Positions 37,912-47,097 of a DNA stretch of 64,000 bases are shown here, in pieces. The stretch covers positions 116,966 to 180,965 of the forward strand of contig NZ_ML675582.1 in assembly GCF_007826885.1 (NCBI RefSeq). Direction: 5' to 3'. This DNA comes from Candidatus Nitrosocosmicus arcticus. GTDB lineage: Archaea > Thermoproteota > Nitrososphaeria > Nitrososphaerales > Nitrososphaeraceae. A model generated the notes under the pieces. That model was not told the DNA's origin, ran no database searches, and saw nothing but the letters and a program-made list of their open reading frames with translations. The translations under genes were made by a program, and so were the position numbers. Every line of letters starts with the position of its first letter. The first letter of the stretch is position 1.

Positions 37912-38946
37912 TCATTTTAAATTTTTCTTATCTATTATACTAAGGAGTCTTACGATTTCGTCCTTGTGATACGAATTTTCAGCTAAACTAGAGATCTCTA
38001 GAGCTTTTAATAAATACTGCCTTGATTCATCTACGAGTCCTATATCAATTAGAACTCTTGATAGTAAGACCAATGTATCGATTGAGCCATGTTTATCACC
38101 AATTCGATGCTGAAGTTCCATTGTTTCTAATAACGTAGAAATGGATTCTTGGTATTTCCTTTTCTTATACGCAATTTGAGCCATTATAAATCGAACGCTA
38201 GCTTCCTCCCTTACGTTCCCTATTTCAAGAGTCGCATCTAAAGATTTGTTGGAATAATCTTCTGCTTCTGGTAATCTGTCAGTTACCATATATAGAAATG
38301 CTAGATTTTTATAAAGTTGTTGTAAGGCCAAATTATCTTCAATTTCTAGCGATAGTTTTATTGATTTCTTTAAATAATCTTCTGCCTCTATATCTTTCTT
38401 TTTAATAAGCATGATTTGTGATAAATTGTTATATACTCTTATCAGCGCGAATTTATCTTGTGTCTCTTCCAATACATCAATGGACTTTCTAAATAGTCTT
38501 TCTGCCATCTCATATTGACCAAGATAAACATAATGATTACCCAGACTAATGATAATACTAGCTCTAATGGATTTGTTTTCTACTTCATCCGAAATTGCTA
38601 AAGCTTTATTATAATATTCTAACGCCTTTTCTTTTTCTCCCTGAACCTGATACGCGAAACCCAAATTGGCAAACGCAGATGCTTGTCCTTCTGTAAAGCT
38701 ATTTTTTTGAGAAAGATCGCTGGCGAGTTCAAATACTATTCGAGCATCTTCATAACGATGGAGTTCTGCAAATGTAGATCCGAGATTATTAAGCAGAGTT
38801 ATTATTTTTTTTTCATCACTTATTGGAATAGTGGCTGCCTCTTCATATTTTTCTAGGGATTGTTCTAATTTGCCCTCGATTCTTAGCGAATTACCTATTT
38901 GAAATAATTCTTCAAATTTGTTTTCTATTTCAATCTCATTAGGCAA
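37912..38946 (-). CDS. TPR protein with about seven repeats
   Basis: 344 residues, all helical. Repeats of about 40 residues of the longer TPR type (ASAFANLGFAYQVQGEKEKALEYYNKALAISDEVENK; ASIIISLGNHYVYLGQYEMAERLFRKSIDVLEET; and so on). No catalytic or membrane part, so it is a scaffold or a peptide/protein sensor, similar to TPR arrays in Rap-type and signal-transduction proteins. First gene of a two-gene operon with the 187-residue protein. Confidence 0.8.
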   Translation of the reverse strand: MPNEIEIENKFEELFQIGNSLRIEGKLEQSLEKYEEAATIPISDEKKIITLLNNLGSTFAELHRYEDARIVFELASDLSQKNSFTEGQASAFANLGFAYQVQGEKEKALEYYNKALAISDEVENKSIRASIIISLGNHYVYLGQYEMAERLFRKSIDVLEETQDKFALIRVYNNLSQIMLIKKKDIEAEDYLKKSIKLSLEIEDNLALQQLYKNLAFLYMVTDRLPEAEDYSNKSLDATLEIGNVREEASVRFIMAQIAYKKRKYQESISTLLETMELQHRIGDKHGSIDTLVLLSRVLIDIGLVDESRQYLLKALEISSLAENSYHKDEIVRLLSIIDKKNLK

Positions 38947-39911
38947 GGATTATCATTATTATGATTCTAAGTTAAAAACTTTGACTAATACCGTATTACC
39001 GTTACGATTACAGAATAAATCATAAAAGCTAAAATTCAATTATTAAGATAAAAAGATTTATTGAATTAGTTATTGTACCACTTTTATTGACAGCATAATA
39101 ATTTTTCTAGTCACGTAATCTTGGTTTTTTGTATTTCATGGGAAGATAATACCACAATGAATATGCTTGTATTTACTAAAAGTAAAAAAAATATCGACTC
39201 AGAGTGACGTTCGATGTTGGCATATATAAAAAATCATTTACAAAATAGATTATAATATTATTTTTTGTTAATTCGTATATTGGAGATTCAGGTTCTGACA
39301 TCATGCTATTTGGAAACAACAGAGACCTGATTGAATTAGTAAAAATGATTAATCTAGAAACAACGATAGAGAACAACTGGCCACTATTTTAATTTCATTG
39401 ACGTATCTGTCCAACAGATTTAAACTACGTACAGACTGAAGAAAAGGCATATCTAGCAGTCAAAAATGGAAACTGTCTTGCTTCCTGACTATTTCAAATG
39501 TAGCAGACCAGAAGAAAGAATATTTTATTACTCTTTGAATTACCCTATCTTTTGTTTAATTTTTATATAAATATCTAGTCTTTTAAAAAAAACAAATTTA
39601 AATAACCAAAATAATTCGGCTAAAGACAAATGGAGTTGACCAACCTTTACTGGGATCAAAAATTTGTAATATTAAGGATTCGTGGCAAGAATGACGTATA
39701 ACCAAGGTTTACTCCAGGAATTTAAGAAAGTAGTTAAAAAGTAGTTTACCATAAACCTTTTCTACAATATATGACATCAATGGACGGGGTATTGTAGTTT
39801 CAATAACAATACTACTTTAGATCGAGTGGAATCCATGGTAAAAATACAGATATAACCATAGTGAAATAACGATAAGCAAAAAGAGAGAAGGCTCTACAAA
39901 ATGCAGTGTCA
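38947..39911. other. Non-coding region with repeat copy C
   Basis: 965 bases. A 66-codon frame on the minus strand (39176-39376) has no coding signature and is not called. Repeat copy C occupies 39467-39702. Confidence 0.45.
39467..39702. repeat. Dispersed island repeat, copy C (5' part)
   Basis: Shares GGAAACTGTCTTGCTTCCTG-like start, GAATATTTTATTACTC, ACAAATTTAAATAACCAAAA, TGGAGTTGACCAAC, and GGATTCGTGGCAAGAATGAC with copies A and B. The last block keeps GGATTCG directly before GGCAAGAATGAC, as at the left attachment site, so it may be an old attachment scar. The GC-rich end motif is absent. Confidence 0.65.
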
Positions 39912-40262
39912 TTATTTTCCAAAATATGCCTTGACATCTGGTTTGAATAGATAGTAAATGATAATAGCATTGACTATTATAAACAGTATTGATCCTCCAG
40001 TTCCAATCATGATAGATACAAGACCTATAACTATTCCTAATGCAGATACGAGAATGGTTAAAATCCAAGCCCAGCTACGTCCATTCCACAGCCCATATGC
40101 CACAGCAAAATAAGATAATCCGATAATCACAAAGATACCTCCAAGTATTATGCCAAGTATTGGTATTATAAAGACTATAAAACCAAGTAGAATAGAGCCA
40201 ATGCCACCTAGAACAGCAAGTATTGCAATAATCGTAACGCCAAAGGGTCTTTCTCTTTGCAT
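39912..40262 (-). CDS. Small multi-span membrane protein (DUF2127-like)
   Basis: 116 residues with three to four hydrophobic spans (VTIIAILAVLGGIGSILLGFIVFIIPILGIILGGIFVIIGL; WILTILVSALGIVIGLVSIMIG; SILFIIVNAIIIYYLFKPDVKAYFG). The motif YGLWNGRSWAWILT and the ending YLFKPDVKAYFG are typical of small archaeal DUF2127-type proteins. Function unknown. It lies just right of repeat copy C. Confidence 0.75.
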   Translation of the reverse strand: MQRERPFGVTIIAILAVLGGIGSILLGFIVFIIPILGIILGGIFVIIGLSYFAVAYGLWNGRSWAWILTILVSALGIVIGLVSIMIGTGGSILFIIVNAIIIYYLFKPDVKAYFGK

Positions 40263-40910
40263 TTTATATGTCTAGATAATATGACTTATTAAACTTAAAT
40301 TAAACTTAGTGTCAAAATTTATTACGCTCCCTTGACGGAGCACATTATCAAAGATAATAAAATTGTGGGGAGACATCAAAGTATTAAGAATAGAAACATT
40401 AATCCTACTTAGACCTTGAAACAATTACATCTTCTTTAAATTTAGATTCTCTAGATCTTTTTATTACTAATTAGAGAATCTTCGGATTCCAGTATCATAA
40501 ATTAATTTCATTATAGATGGAAAAATTATCAAACTAAATGTAAGGACGTCGACATACTCGTGTATAATTACAGAAAATATCAAACAAAGTCAACCTGACT
40601 GTTTTGACCGTCTAACCTCAAGCACAATCAGATTGAAATCATAAGAGATCTTATAATTAAATAATAAATCAAATAAAACATATTTAAGCCTTCAAATATC
40701 TACAGAAGGGAAAATAAGTTCTATATCTTGTGTTTACTTAATAAATCCATGTCTATACCATTTACAAATAGAGTTATTTTGGGCGTAAACTAAATTAGAT
40801 GATTTATAGATACAACTCTTAGAGATAGAGTCAGAAATACAAAAAAAATATTGTTAATTTTACGTTTAATATTTACCAGTAAGATTTTACCAATACCTTA
40901 TGGCTTTTTA
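40263..40910. other. Intergenic region, no gene seen
   Basis: About 650 AT-rich bases. GCTCCCTTGACGGAGC at about 40327 is a 5-bp hairpin. The upstream AACTTAGTGTCAAAA resembles 44520, suggesting another diverged repeat. Confidence 0.4.
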
Positions 40911-41120
40911 ATGGAAACTATAATCATGACTCCGACTCTTGATGAGTATATTAATTTATTACCCGACGGGTCACGGAAATTTAAACATCGAATTATAGTA
41001 AAGAGGGATTCAGCAGATTTTGCCAAAGTTTTAACTGGGATTCCTGTTATTAATAACCAAACTAATGAATTAATTGCATTTGTGGATTTAAAATGGGAAA
41101 ATGAAGATTATAATAGATAA
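40911..41120 (+). CDS. Small protein, function unknown
   Basis: 69 residues from ATG 40911 (METIIMTPTLDEYINLLPDG). The frame is open further left to 40851, but that part is hydrophobic and poorly coding. Predicted alpha-beta fold; the middle KRDSADFAKVLTGIPVINNQ and end ELIAFVDLKWENEDYNR look like a genuine small globular protein. No family recognised. Confidence 0.5.
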   Translation: METIIMTPTLDEYINLLPDGSRKFKHRIIVKRDSADFAKVLTGIPVINNQTNELIAFVDLKWENEDYNR

Positions 41121-41148
41121 CACAACTTAATTTCGTGATACATCATTT

Positions 41149-41349
41149 CTATATGGGAAGATACACATCCCTATTTTCTTCTTTCAGTTTTGAACAGGAA
41201 ATTAGTTTGAAGCCTTTGTTGCCTTTGGTTATACTGTAAATCTTTAATCGAGATTCAAAATCTTCCTTTCTTAGATTGTTGTATTTGTCTAACCTGTTTT
41301 TCATTATTTTAGATGCTTCTAACTCTGATGGATGTCTCACATTTAGCAA
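41149..41349 (-). CDS. Possible small charged protein
   Basis: 66 residues, mostly charged helix (ELEASKIMKNRLDKYNNLRKEDFESRLKIYSI) with two cysteines. Converges with the previous gene, ending 28 bases away. No ribosome site or family support, so this may be a chance frame or a remnant. Confidence 0.3.
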   Translation of the reverse strand: MLNVRHPSELEASKIMKNRLDKYNNLRKEDFESRLKIYSITKGNKGFKLISCSKLKEENRDVYLPI

Positions 41350-41466
41350 ATAAGGCCCTGCTATTCTACACGAACAATCCTTTCTATAATCTTCAATAGC
41401 GGTTTGTAGTAGATATCAGTTTTGTTTCTTTATACTCCTTTGTAGGTAAACACCCATGCGAAGATT

Positions 41467-41488
41467 TTTGCAACACTAGTGTTGCAAA
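41467..41488. repeat. Island palindrome, copy 3
   Basis: A perfect 22-bp palindrome: TTTGCAACACT joined to its reverse complement. ACAAAATGTAATA follows 7 bases later (41496-41508). Repeat copy D begins about 150 bases further right, as at copy 2. Confidence 0.88.
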
Positions 41489-41639
41489 TTTTATAACAAA
41501 ATGTAATATGATTTACTAACCAGAATAATTCGATTATAGAACTTGAACAAGATTAAAAAAACAGGCCGAAAAAAGTATTATAAATTGAGAAGGAAGAATT
41601 GTCTTGTTCTCTGACCCGATTTAAACTCAGTAAATGTGA

Positions 41640-41806
41640 ATTAGAAATATTTTCAATATTTGAGCGATAACCTAGCTTCTGTTTGAATTTTAAATAATAT
41701 ATGTTGTCCTTTAAAAACAAACGAATTTAAATTGCCTAAATAATTCACTTAAAGACAAGTCGATTTGATCCTCTTTGATTATGAATCAGAAATTTGTAAT
41801 ACTAGG
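41640..41806. repeat. Dispersed island repeat, copy D (5' part)
   Basis: TAACCTAGCTTCTG, CAAACGAATTTAAATTGCC, TAAATAATTCAC and GAATCAGAAATTTGTAATAC match copies A-C in order. It stops before the GGCAAAAATGAC block. It lies directly upstream of the second DUF4352/TPR gene and may contain its promoter. Confidence 0.65.
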
Positions 41807-41919
41807 CTTATCTAAATTTGGTTTTGGATTCTAACTGGAATTTGACAAGATATCAAATAATTTGTCATTGTCAATTTAATATAGAAAACGATAGATAAAA
41901 GACTATACTAACCATAGAA

Positions 41920-43632
41920 ATGGTAATGAAATCAAAGGTAATTATGTTATTATGGGTTTTAACCGCCTTTTCTCTATCATCAATACTAGTTATACCTGGT
42001 GTATTGGCACAAACTGATACTTTGACCGACTCTGATGGTTTAGTCTATTATTCAAATCCCTCTAATTACATTGACAAAAAGGTAAACTTTACAGGTAAAA
42101 TCCTAACCTTGCTTCCTCCGTCAAGCGGTACGCTTGGATTACAAATGTATCAAACGGGAGATACAAGTAGGAACACGATTGTAGTTTATTCCACACCAAT
42201 ACAATTTTCTAAAGATGATTGCGTAAGAGTAATTGGAGAAACACAGCCGGTAACTGAATATCAAAACATGTTTGGAGCCAGATTATCTGCTGCAGCTATC
42301 GAAGCAGAATCCATAAAAAAAATCGAATGCTCTGAATCCATAGAACCTGCGATAAAGACTATTAATGTAAATCAAACTCAAGAAAAAAATGGCATAAAGA
42401 TAACATTTGACAAAGTGGAATTTTCAGATAAGAATACGCGAGTTTACCTAACTATAGAAAATACTGGAGTGTCAGATGACATATCTTTTCAGAGTTCTAA
42501 CTCCAGAGGTATTCAAGACAAGTCACAATTTATTACCACTTTTTCATACGATGTTGATTACCCAAAAATTGAATCTACTATTCCAGCCGGAGTGATAGAA
42601 AATGGGGTCATATTATTTGAACCAATGAACGTTAACGATACCGACGCCAAATTTAGATTTGAAACAAGAGACACTTCCTTTGATGCTATACAGTTCATAT
42701 TTGATGTTATTTTGTCTCCAGTAGAATATTATGATAAACTCCTATCAGTAACTAATGATAATACTACATTGCATAGTATTGGAAATTCTTTATTTGATTT
42801 AGGTAATTATTCCGAAGCTATAAAAGCTTATGATAAAGTATTAGAAATAGATCCAAATGATGTCTATGCGTTAGCCAACAAAGCCATAAGTTTAAAAAAG
42901 CTTGGTAATTATTCCGAAGTCATTAAATACTACGATAAAGCCTTGGCAATAGATCCAGATAATATAGAGATATTAGATTACAAGGCTCTCTATTTCTATA
43001 ATTTAGGTAATTACACTGAAGCCATACAGTTTGCTGATAGGGTGTTAGCCATTTTACCCGAGTATGTTGATAGTTTGAATGTTAAAGCTGCATCTTATCT
43101 TAATCTAGGTAATTACACTGAAGCCATACAGTTTGCTGATAAGGTATTGCTAATAGATCCGAATTACACATATGCACTAATAAACAAAGGCGATGCTCTA
43201 AAAAATTTAGGTAATTATACCGAGGCTATAAAAGCTTATGATAAAGTATTAGAAATAGATCCAAATGATATAACTGCATTAGAAAACAAAAATATTACTT
43301 TAGCTGAGTTAAATAGCCTTACTGAAGCCATAGAATCTTCCAATAAATTCTACCCCGAAGATTCAAATCATTTTAGCACATTTACCGAGAAAGCTCGATT
43401 TCAAGAAGATCTTCGCAACTACAGTGGAGCTATCGAATTTTATGATAAGGCCTTAGATATTAATCCAAACAGTACAGCGGTATTAATTGATATAGGGAAT
43501 GCTATGAATAAACTTCGCAACTACAGTGGAGCTATCGAATACTATGACAGAGTCTTAGCTATAGACCCAGATAATATTTGGGCATTGATACATAAAAACG
43601 AAACTACAAAGATTTTAAATAACTTTGATTAA
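41920..43632 (+). CDS. Secreted DUF4352-like/TPR protein (paralog 2, longer)
   Basis: 570 residues. Signal peptide to about residue 30 (ends GVLAQ). It has the same OB-like and DUF4352-like domains as the 21254 paralog, at roughly 60-70 percent identity by eye. About eight TPRs follow (LGNYSEAIKAYDKVLEIDPND and variants). Several TPRs are near-duplicates at DNA level (LGNYTEAIQFADRVLAI / LGNYTEAIQFADKVLLI; RNYSGAIEFYDKALDI / RNYSGAIEYYDRVLAI). N-glycosylation-type Asn-Tyr-Ser/Thr occurs in nearly every repeat. Likely a surface-exposed binding protein. ATG 41926 is an alternative start. Confidence 0.82.
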   Translation: MVMKSKVIMLLWVLTAFSLSSILVIPGVLAQTDTLTDSDGLVYYSNPSNYIDKKVNFTGKILTLLPPSSGTLGLQMYQTGDTSRNTIVVYSTPIQFSKDDCVRVIGETQPVTEYQNMFGARLSAAAIEAESIKKIECSESIEPAIKTINVNQTQEKNGIKITFDKVEFSDKNTRVYLTIENTGVSDDISFQSSNSRGIQDKSQFITTFSYDVDYPKIESTIPAGVIENGVILFEPMNVNDTDAKFRFETRDTSFDAIQFIFDVILSPVEYYDKLLSVTNDNTTLHSIGNSLFDLGNYSEAIKAYDKVLEIDPNDVYALANKAISLKKLGNYSEVIKYYDKALAIDPDNIEILDYKALYFYNLGNYTEAIQFADRVLAILPEYVDSLNVKAASYLNLGNYTEAIQFADKVLLIDPNYTYALINKGDALKNLGNYTEAIKAYDKVLEIDPNDITALENKNITLAELNSLTEAIESSNKFYPEDSNHFSTFTEKARFQEDLRNYSGAIEFYDKALDINPNSTAVLIDIGNAMNKLRNYSGAIEYYDRVLAIDPDNIWALIHKNETTKILNNFD

Positions 43633-44722
43633 ACACTATGGTCAGACAGTCTGTAATAATGAATGAGAATTAACCATTCGTTTGTCATCACCATAAAAGT
43701 AGTAAATGAATTTATACTACAAGTACCATTTTAAAAAACAATTATGGAGAGTATTTGTATATGTCATTAATAGTGGCATATAACAGATCCAATATGTTCC
43801 TCATATTCTGATAGACTTTGGGAATACGACATAATATTTTTTAGATGATACTAAAATATTTAAACATTCAATTCCCTCACATCTCTGATGAGAAATTTGA
43901 TTTATTAACACTACCGACTCTACTGACTCAAATATAGAAAAGGTCATTGATTTTTTTATTTCCTTGGTATTCCCGTATCAATTTAACATAAAACATACAT
44001 CCATACAAACTTGAATGATTACGATCTAGAATCATTATATCGTTCAGAGTTAATTTATCTAATACTTCATATTTTGCTACACATGTGTAGCAAAGATCTA
44101 GAACAAAATGTAATATGTTTCACATTATACTTGTTCTATAAGATCAAGATGTCTGTATTAATTTGAAGTAATCTTGTCTTTTTTTCACATTTTCCGGGCC
44201 AAATAATATTGATTTTATGAGACATGAATTTATCAATCATTTTTTTTCAATAATCCAAATTCTATATACCACCCCAAGCTTTTAAAAAAAAATCGATTTT
44301 ATTCAAATAAAACCCATATCAAAAGGAAATCAAGTTGCAAAATCTGACCCAATATTGCGATATTTATGAGAGATAACTTTCACTGTACACGAGAAGTTTG
44401 TAGTGCAGGTAGGGGTTCGCCTGTTATTGACGATATTTACCGCAATTAATTTACTACAACGGTATATTAGTATTCGTTACGATTAATCAGAATAGTGTCA
44501 AAATAATGATACAAGGTGTAACTTAGTGTCAGAAATTATGAGAGGGGAGCGAGTAATACTTTATTTTTTTATTACTTTCAATAAATCTTAACTTACTTTC
44601 ATACTTGAATGAAATGTACATATGATGCTACTATCATATGAATAATGATGATAATTACTAATATTAATGAATCTTAATCTCAGAATCATTAGAAAACCTC
44701 ATAATAAATAATTCTTCTTGAG
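43633..44722. other. Long non-coding stretch with palindrome 4
   Basis: 1.09 kb, no open frame supported. Palindrome copy 4 lies at 44073. Near 44405 a CAGG ... CCTG short hairpin and at 44520-44560 a GTGTCAGAAATTATGAGAGG stretch stand out, but I cannot assign them. Confidence 0.5.
44073..44094. repeat. Island palindrome, copy 4
   Basis: A perfect 22-bp palindrome: TTTGCTACACA joined to its reverse complement. Compared with copy 3 the changes are paired on both arms, so symmetry is kept. ACAAAATGTAATA follows at 44103-44115. Closest copy to the element's control genes. Confidence 0.88.
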
Positions 44723-45688
44723 TTAGATGCTAAGTTTAGGATTAAAACTACAGAGATTACTTTCAAACTCTTTTACTGTAGGAAAGGGCTTATAGAATGA
44801 AAAATGTTTTTCCAATCTTAATACTAATCCCTTTTCAGGCAATTGTTTGATATAAAACTGATAGAGGCCAGATAAGTGTTTCACTTGAAGTACACCATTT
44901 CTGTTTGTACCATAAGCTAGATTCAAACCAACTATGTCATAGTTATAATCTAACCTTATTAAATTCCATTCATAAAAATGATCCAAAGGCTGACTTAGAT
45001 TCAATTCTGATTGAAACATCCCCTCAATTTTGCCTAAATCCACCATAAATTCGCTTAAGCCCGTATCATAATGAAGGTCATATGGATCTCGAGAGGAACT
45101 AATGTATATTTCTACAGTTCCATTGGGAGAAACTTGAAGCCTTGCAGTTCTAAAAGTTGAAAGTCTTATTTCCCTCACCTTAGCCTTATTGCTGGCGGAC
45201 TTTATTTCCCACTTGCATTCACCAATTAAAGATAATCTATTGTAATCTTCAATATCAACCAAATTAGTTTGAAGTCTAAAATTATGAAATAAACCCTTGT
45301 TATTACTTAATTCCTTGAAAAGCATTACAAAGATGTCCTCTCTCTCTTCAACTTGTTTGGTTGAGGAACCTGTTGAAGAGTTCTTGAAGTCATCTACTAA
45401 CGGAATATAGTCTTGCATGTTTGTAAGAAAATATGACTTCAAATGACCTTTTCTGATTGAGGTAGGAGTTAGGACTTTCCTACTCTTTAGATCTTGTATT
45501 ATTTTTTCAGCATAATCTCTTGTGTATTTAAAAGATATTCTCAATTGTTTTACTGTTATACCACGTCCTTTGTAGTTCTCAGAAGCAATAAACTCCATGA
45601 TCTTTCTTCTTTTAGTACTAAATTTCCTACCTAGCTTATTTTCAAGGTTTGTTACTATTTCATTTATATTTTCTGTACTAGTTGTCAT
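44723..45688 (-). CDS. Winged-helix DNA-binding protein of the element
   Basis: 321 residues. Residues about 20-90 form a helix-turn-helix/winged helix (KLGRKFSTKRRKIMEFIASENYKGRGITVKQLRISFKYTRDYAEKIIQDLKSRKVLTPTSIRKGHLKSYFLT). The rest is an alpha/beta domain with strands (LSLIGECKWEIKS, TARLQVSPNGTVEIYISSS, VGLNLAYGTNRNGVLQVKHLSGLYQFYI) that I do not recognise. The position beside the integrase suggests a regulator or replication initiator of the element. It is a plausible binder of the island palindromes. Confidence 0.6.
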   Translation of the reverse strand: MTTSTENINEIVTNLENKLGRKFSTKRRKIMEFIASENYKGRGITVKQLRISFKYTRDYAEKIIQDLKSRKVLTPTSIRKGHLKSYFLTNMQDYIPLVDDFKNSSTGSSTKQVEEREDIFVMLFKELSNNKGLFHNFRLQTNLVDIEDYNRLSLIGECKWEIKSASNKAKVREIRLSTFRTARLQVSPNGTVEIYISSSRDPYDLHYDTGLSEFMVDLGKIEGMFQSELNLSQPLDHFYEWNLIRLDYNYDIVGLNLAYGTNRNGVLQVKHLSGLYQFYIKQLPEKGLVLRLEKHFSFYKPFPTVKEFESNLCSFNPKLSI

Positions 45689-45832
45689 GGATTTAACAAC
45701 CCCCTAACCCCAATTTTTTTAAAATTTAATGTAGCAATATATTCTATAACCTCTCTTTGTTTATTTCTAAAATTGATATCTGAAATTCTCTCAAAATCTA
45801 ATACTATTTCATCTATGTAACTATTTGTACTA

Positions 45833-46162
45833 CTAATTGTCAATATTTAGTAAACCCCCTAACCCTTTTCTGCAACTATGATACTCAAACCATGTAGGAG
45901 TTGTTTTACTACTACCCCGTAATGAATTATTCTCGACAATTTTGTATTGAGTTAATTGGCCATTGGCATTGTAATCAAGACTGTCATTTTCCAAGAAAAC
46001 CATATTAAGTGAAATCACTTTAGATGTTTCACGTAATGTATCTAAACATAGAGACTCTTTGAGATCGTATTCTATATTTAGCTTAATTGATTTAATCCAA
46101 CCTAAATTAGCTTCTCGAGTTGCATTATTCATTATTACAAATCCCCGAGTTATTTCTGTCAC
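45833..46162 (-). CDS. Small protein of the integrase-side module
   Basis: 109 residues, no recognised domain. It overlaps the end of the zinc-finger gene by 38 bases, a sign of translational coupling if real. The next gene starts 144 bases on. Codon use resembles its neighbours. An internal Met at residue 11 is an alternative start. Confidence 0.45.
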   Translation of the reverse strand: MTEITRGFVIMNNATREANLGWIKSIKLNIEYDLKESLCLDTLRETSKVISLNMVFLENDSLDYNANGQLTQYKIVENNSLRGSSKTTPTWFEYHSCRKGLGGLLNIDN

Positions 46163-46349
46163 TAGAATGCTCTATCAATTCATTTTGTTCTAGATCCCTA
46201 GCGCAGGTTGCGCAAAACCAGCCTGATTTGTTAATATATTTGATTTGTAGATAAATTACTCCTGTATGTTTGCATGACGTTCCTGCACACTTAAATAATT
46301 CAAGCTCCTTACCTAAGGAGTTGTTTGAAGTATTTAGATTGGATTCCAT
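46125..46349 (-). CDS. Small zinc-finger protein of the integrase-side module
   Basis: 74 residues. FKCAGTSCKHTGVIYLQIKYINKSGWFCATCARDLEQNELI has four cysteines in a Cys-x4-Cys ... Cys-x2-Cys arrangement, spacing typical of small zinc-binding regulators of archaeal viruses and plasmids. Expressed leftwards with the overlapping 109-residue gene. Likely binds DNA or protein. Confidence 0.6.
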   Translation of the reverse strand: MESNLNTSNNSLGKELELFKCAGTSCKHTGVIYLQIKYINKSGWFCATCARDLEQNELIEHSSDRNNSGICNNE

Positions 46350-46380
46350 AATCGACCTTCACTTCTGATAATAAATCTTT

Positions 46381-46417
46381 CCTGTTGGTTAGAGTTCTCT
46401 AGCCCGAAGCCAACAGG
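46381..46417 (-). promoter_or_regulatory. Nested hairpin between AbrB-like and zinc-finger genes
   Basis: CCTGTTGG at 46381-46388 pairs perfectly with CCAACAGG at 46410-46417. Inside, TAGAG (46390-46394) pairs with CTCTA (46397-46401) around TT. Transcribed leftwards, this 37-nt double hairpin would sit right after the AbrB-like stop codon and 32 bases before the next start. It could be a terminator, attenuator or protein-binding site. Confidence 0.6.
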
Positions 46418-46418
46418 G

Positions 46419-46595
46419 TTATTTTTTGTATTCGACATTTGCGTACGACAGGATGATTGCGCTATCGTTATGATCCACAATAAAGTACGTTGACTCATCA
46501 ATGTGATATTTTTTCACTATAGGTGCAGGTATGACTATTTGCCACGACTTGGAGCCACATCCCCCACTCTTAAACGGCGTTATAGGCTTTTTCAT
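46419..46595 (-). CDS. AbrB/SpoVT-like 58-residue DNA-binding protein
   Basis: ATG 46595 to TAA. The segment KSWQIVIPAPIVKKYHIDESTYFIVDHNDSAIILSY has the swapped-hairpin AbrB signature: strand, then I-P-A/x-x-V-hydrophobic, then a D-hydrophobic strand pair. Such proteins are transition-state regulators or MazE-type antitoxins and are common in archaeal mobile elements. No toxin gene is next to it. It probably controls the adjacent module; the hairpin follows it directly. Confidence 0.65.
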   Translation of the reverse strand: MKKPITPFKSGGCGSKSWQIVIPAPIVKKYHIDESTYFIVDHNDSAIILSYANVEYKK

Positions 46596-47097
46596 ACAAA
46601 CTATATCTTATAGATCTCATATATACTTTGTTACCGTTTCTAATAACTCTAATAGTTCTATTAGAAGTAATGATATATTTAGATTAGCACCATATTAATT
46701 AATTCTTCCTTTCTAATATGTTATTTTAAATCGTGGGATTATTACAAATAACATATTCAAGATTAGTATTTGAAATTTAAGGAGATATTAAAATTGATAT
46801 GTATCTAACCGCGTTACTTAAGTGGTTATAATTATTCAAGATTTAGGCTTACGAATCATGATACTTATAAAAGCAATTGAAGATCACATAGTTATAATTG
46901 CAATATCAGGTAATAAAAAAATCAAATAATTATAAATTCATTAATATAACCATTTTCATAATATTAGGGAAGAGGCAATATTTTTGTTTTTAAATTAAAT
47001 ATTAATCTAAAATTAAATATGTGAAATATTTTGAAACATACCACTTCATGATGGAATTAATAGACAGATTATAAACCTATAAAGCGAAGGTTAGATG
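46596..47097. other. Intergenic region upstream of the AbrB-like gene
   Basis: 502 bases between the AbrB-like start and the integrase stop. It contains CTAATAACTCTAATAGTTCTATTAG near 46650, where CTAATAG/CTATTAG-type repeats could be operators. No gene seen. Confidence 0.4.

Larger units (their letters stand above)
41350..41919. other. Intergenic region holding palindrome 3 and repeat D
   Basis: 570 bases with no gene. Between the palindrome and repeat D, the stretch GGAAGAATTGTCTTGTTCTC matches the sequences after palindrome 1 and at the start of repeat C, supporting a single ancestral unit. Confidence 0.5.

Noticed and set aside
39176..39376. 66-codon minus-strand frame near repeat C
   Set aside because: No domain, ribosome site or conserved pattern; composition looks non-coding.
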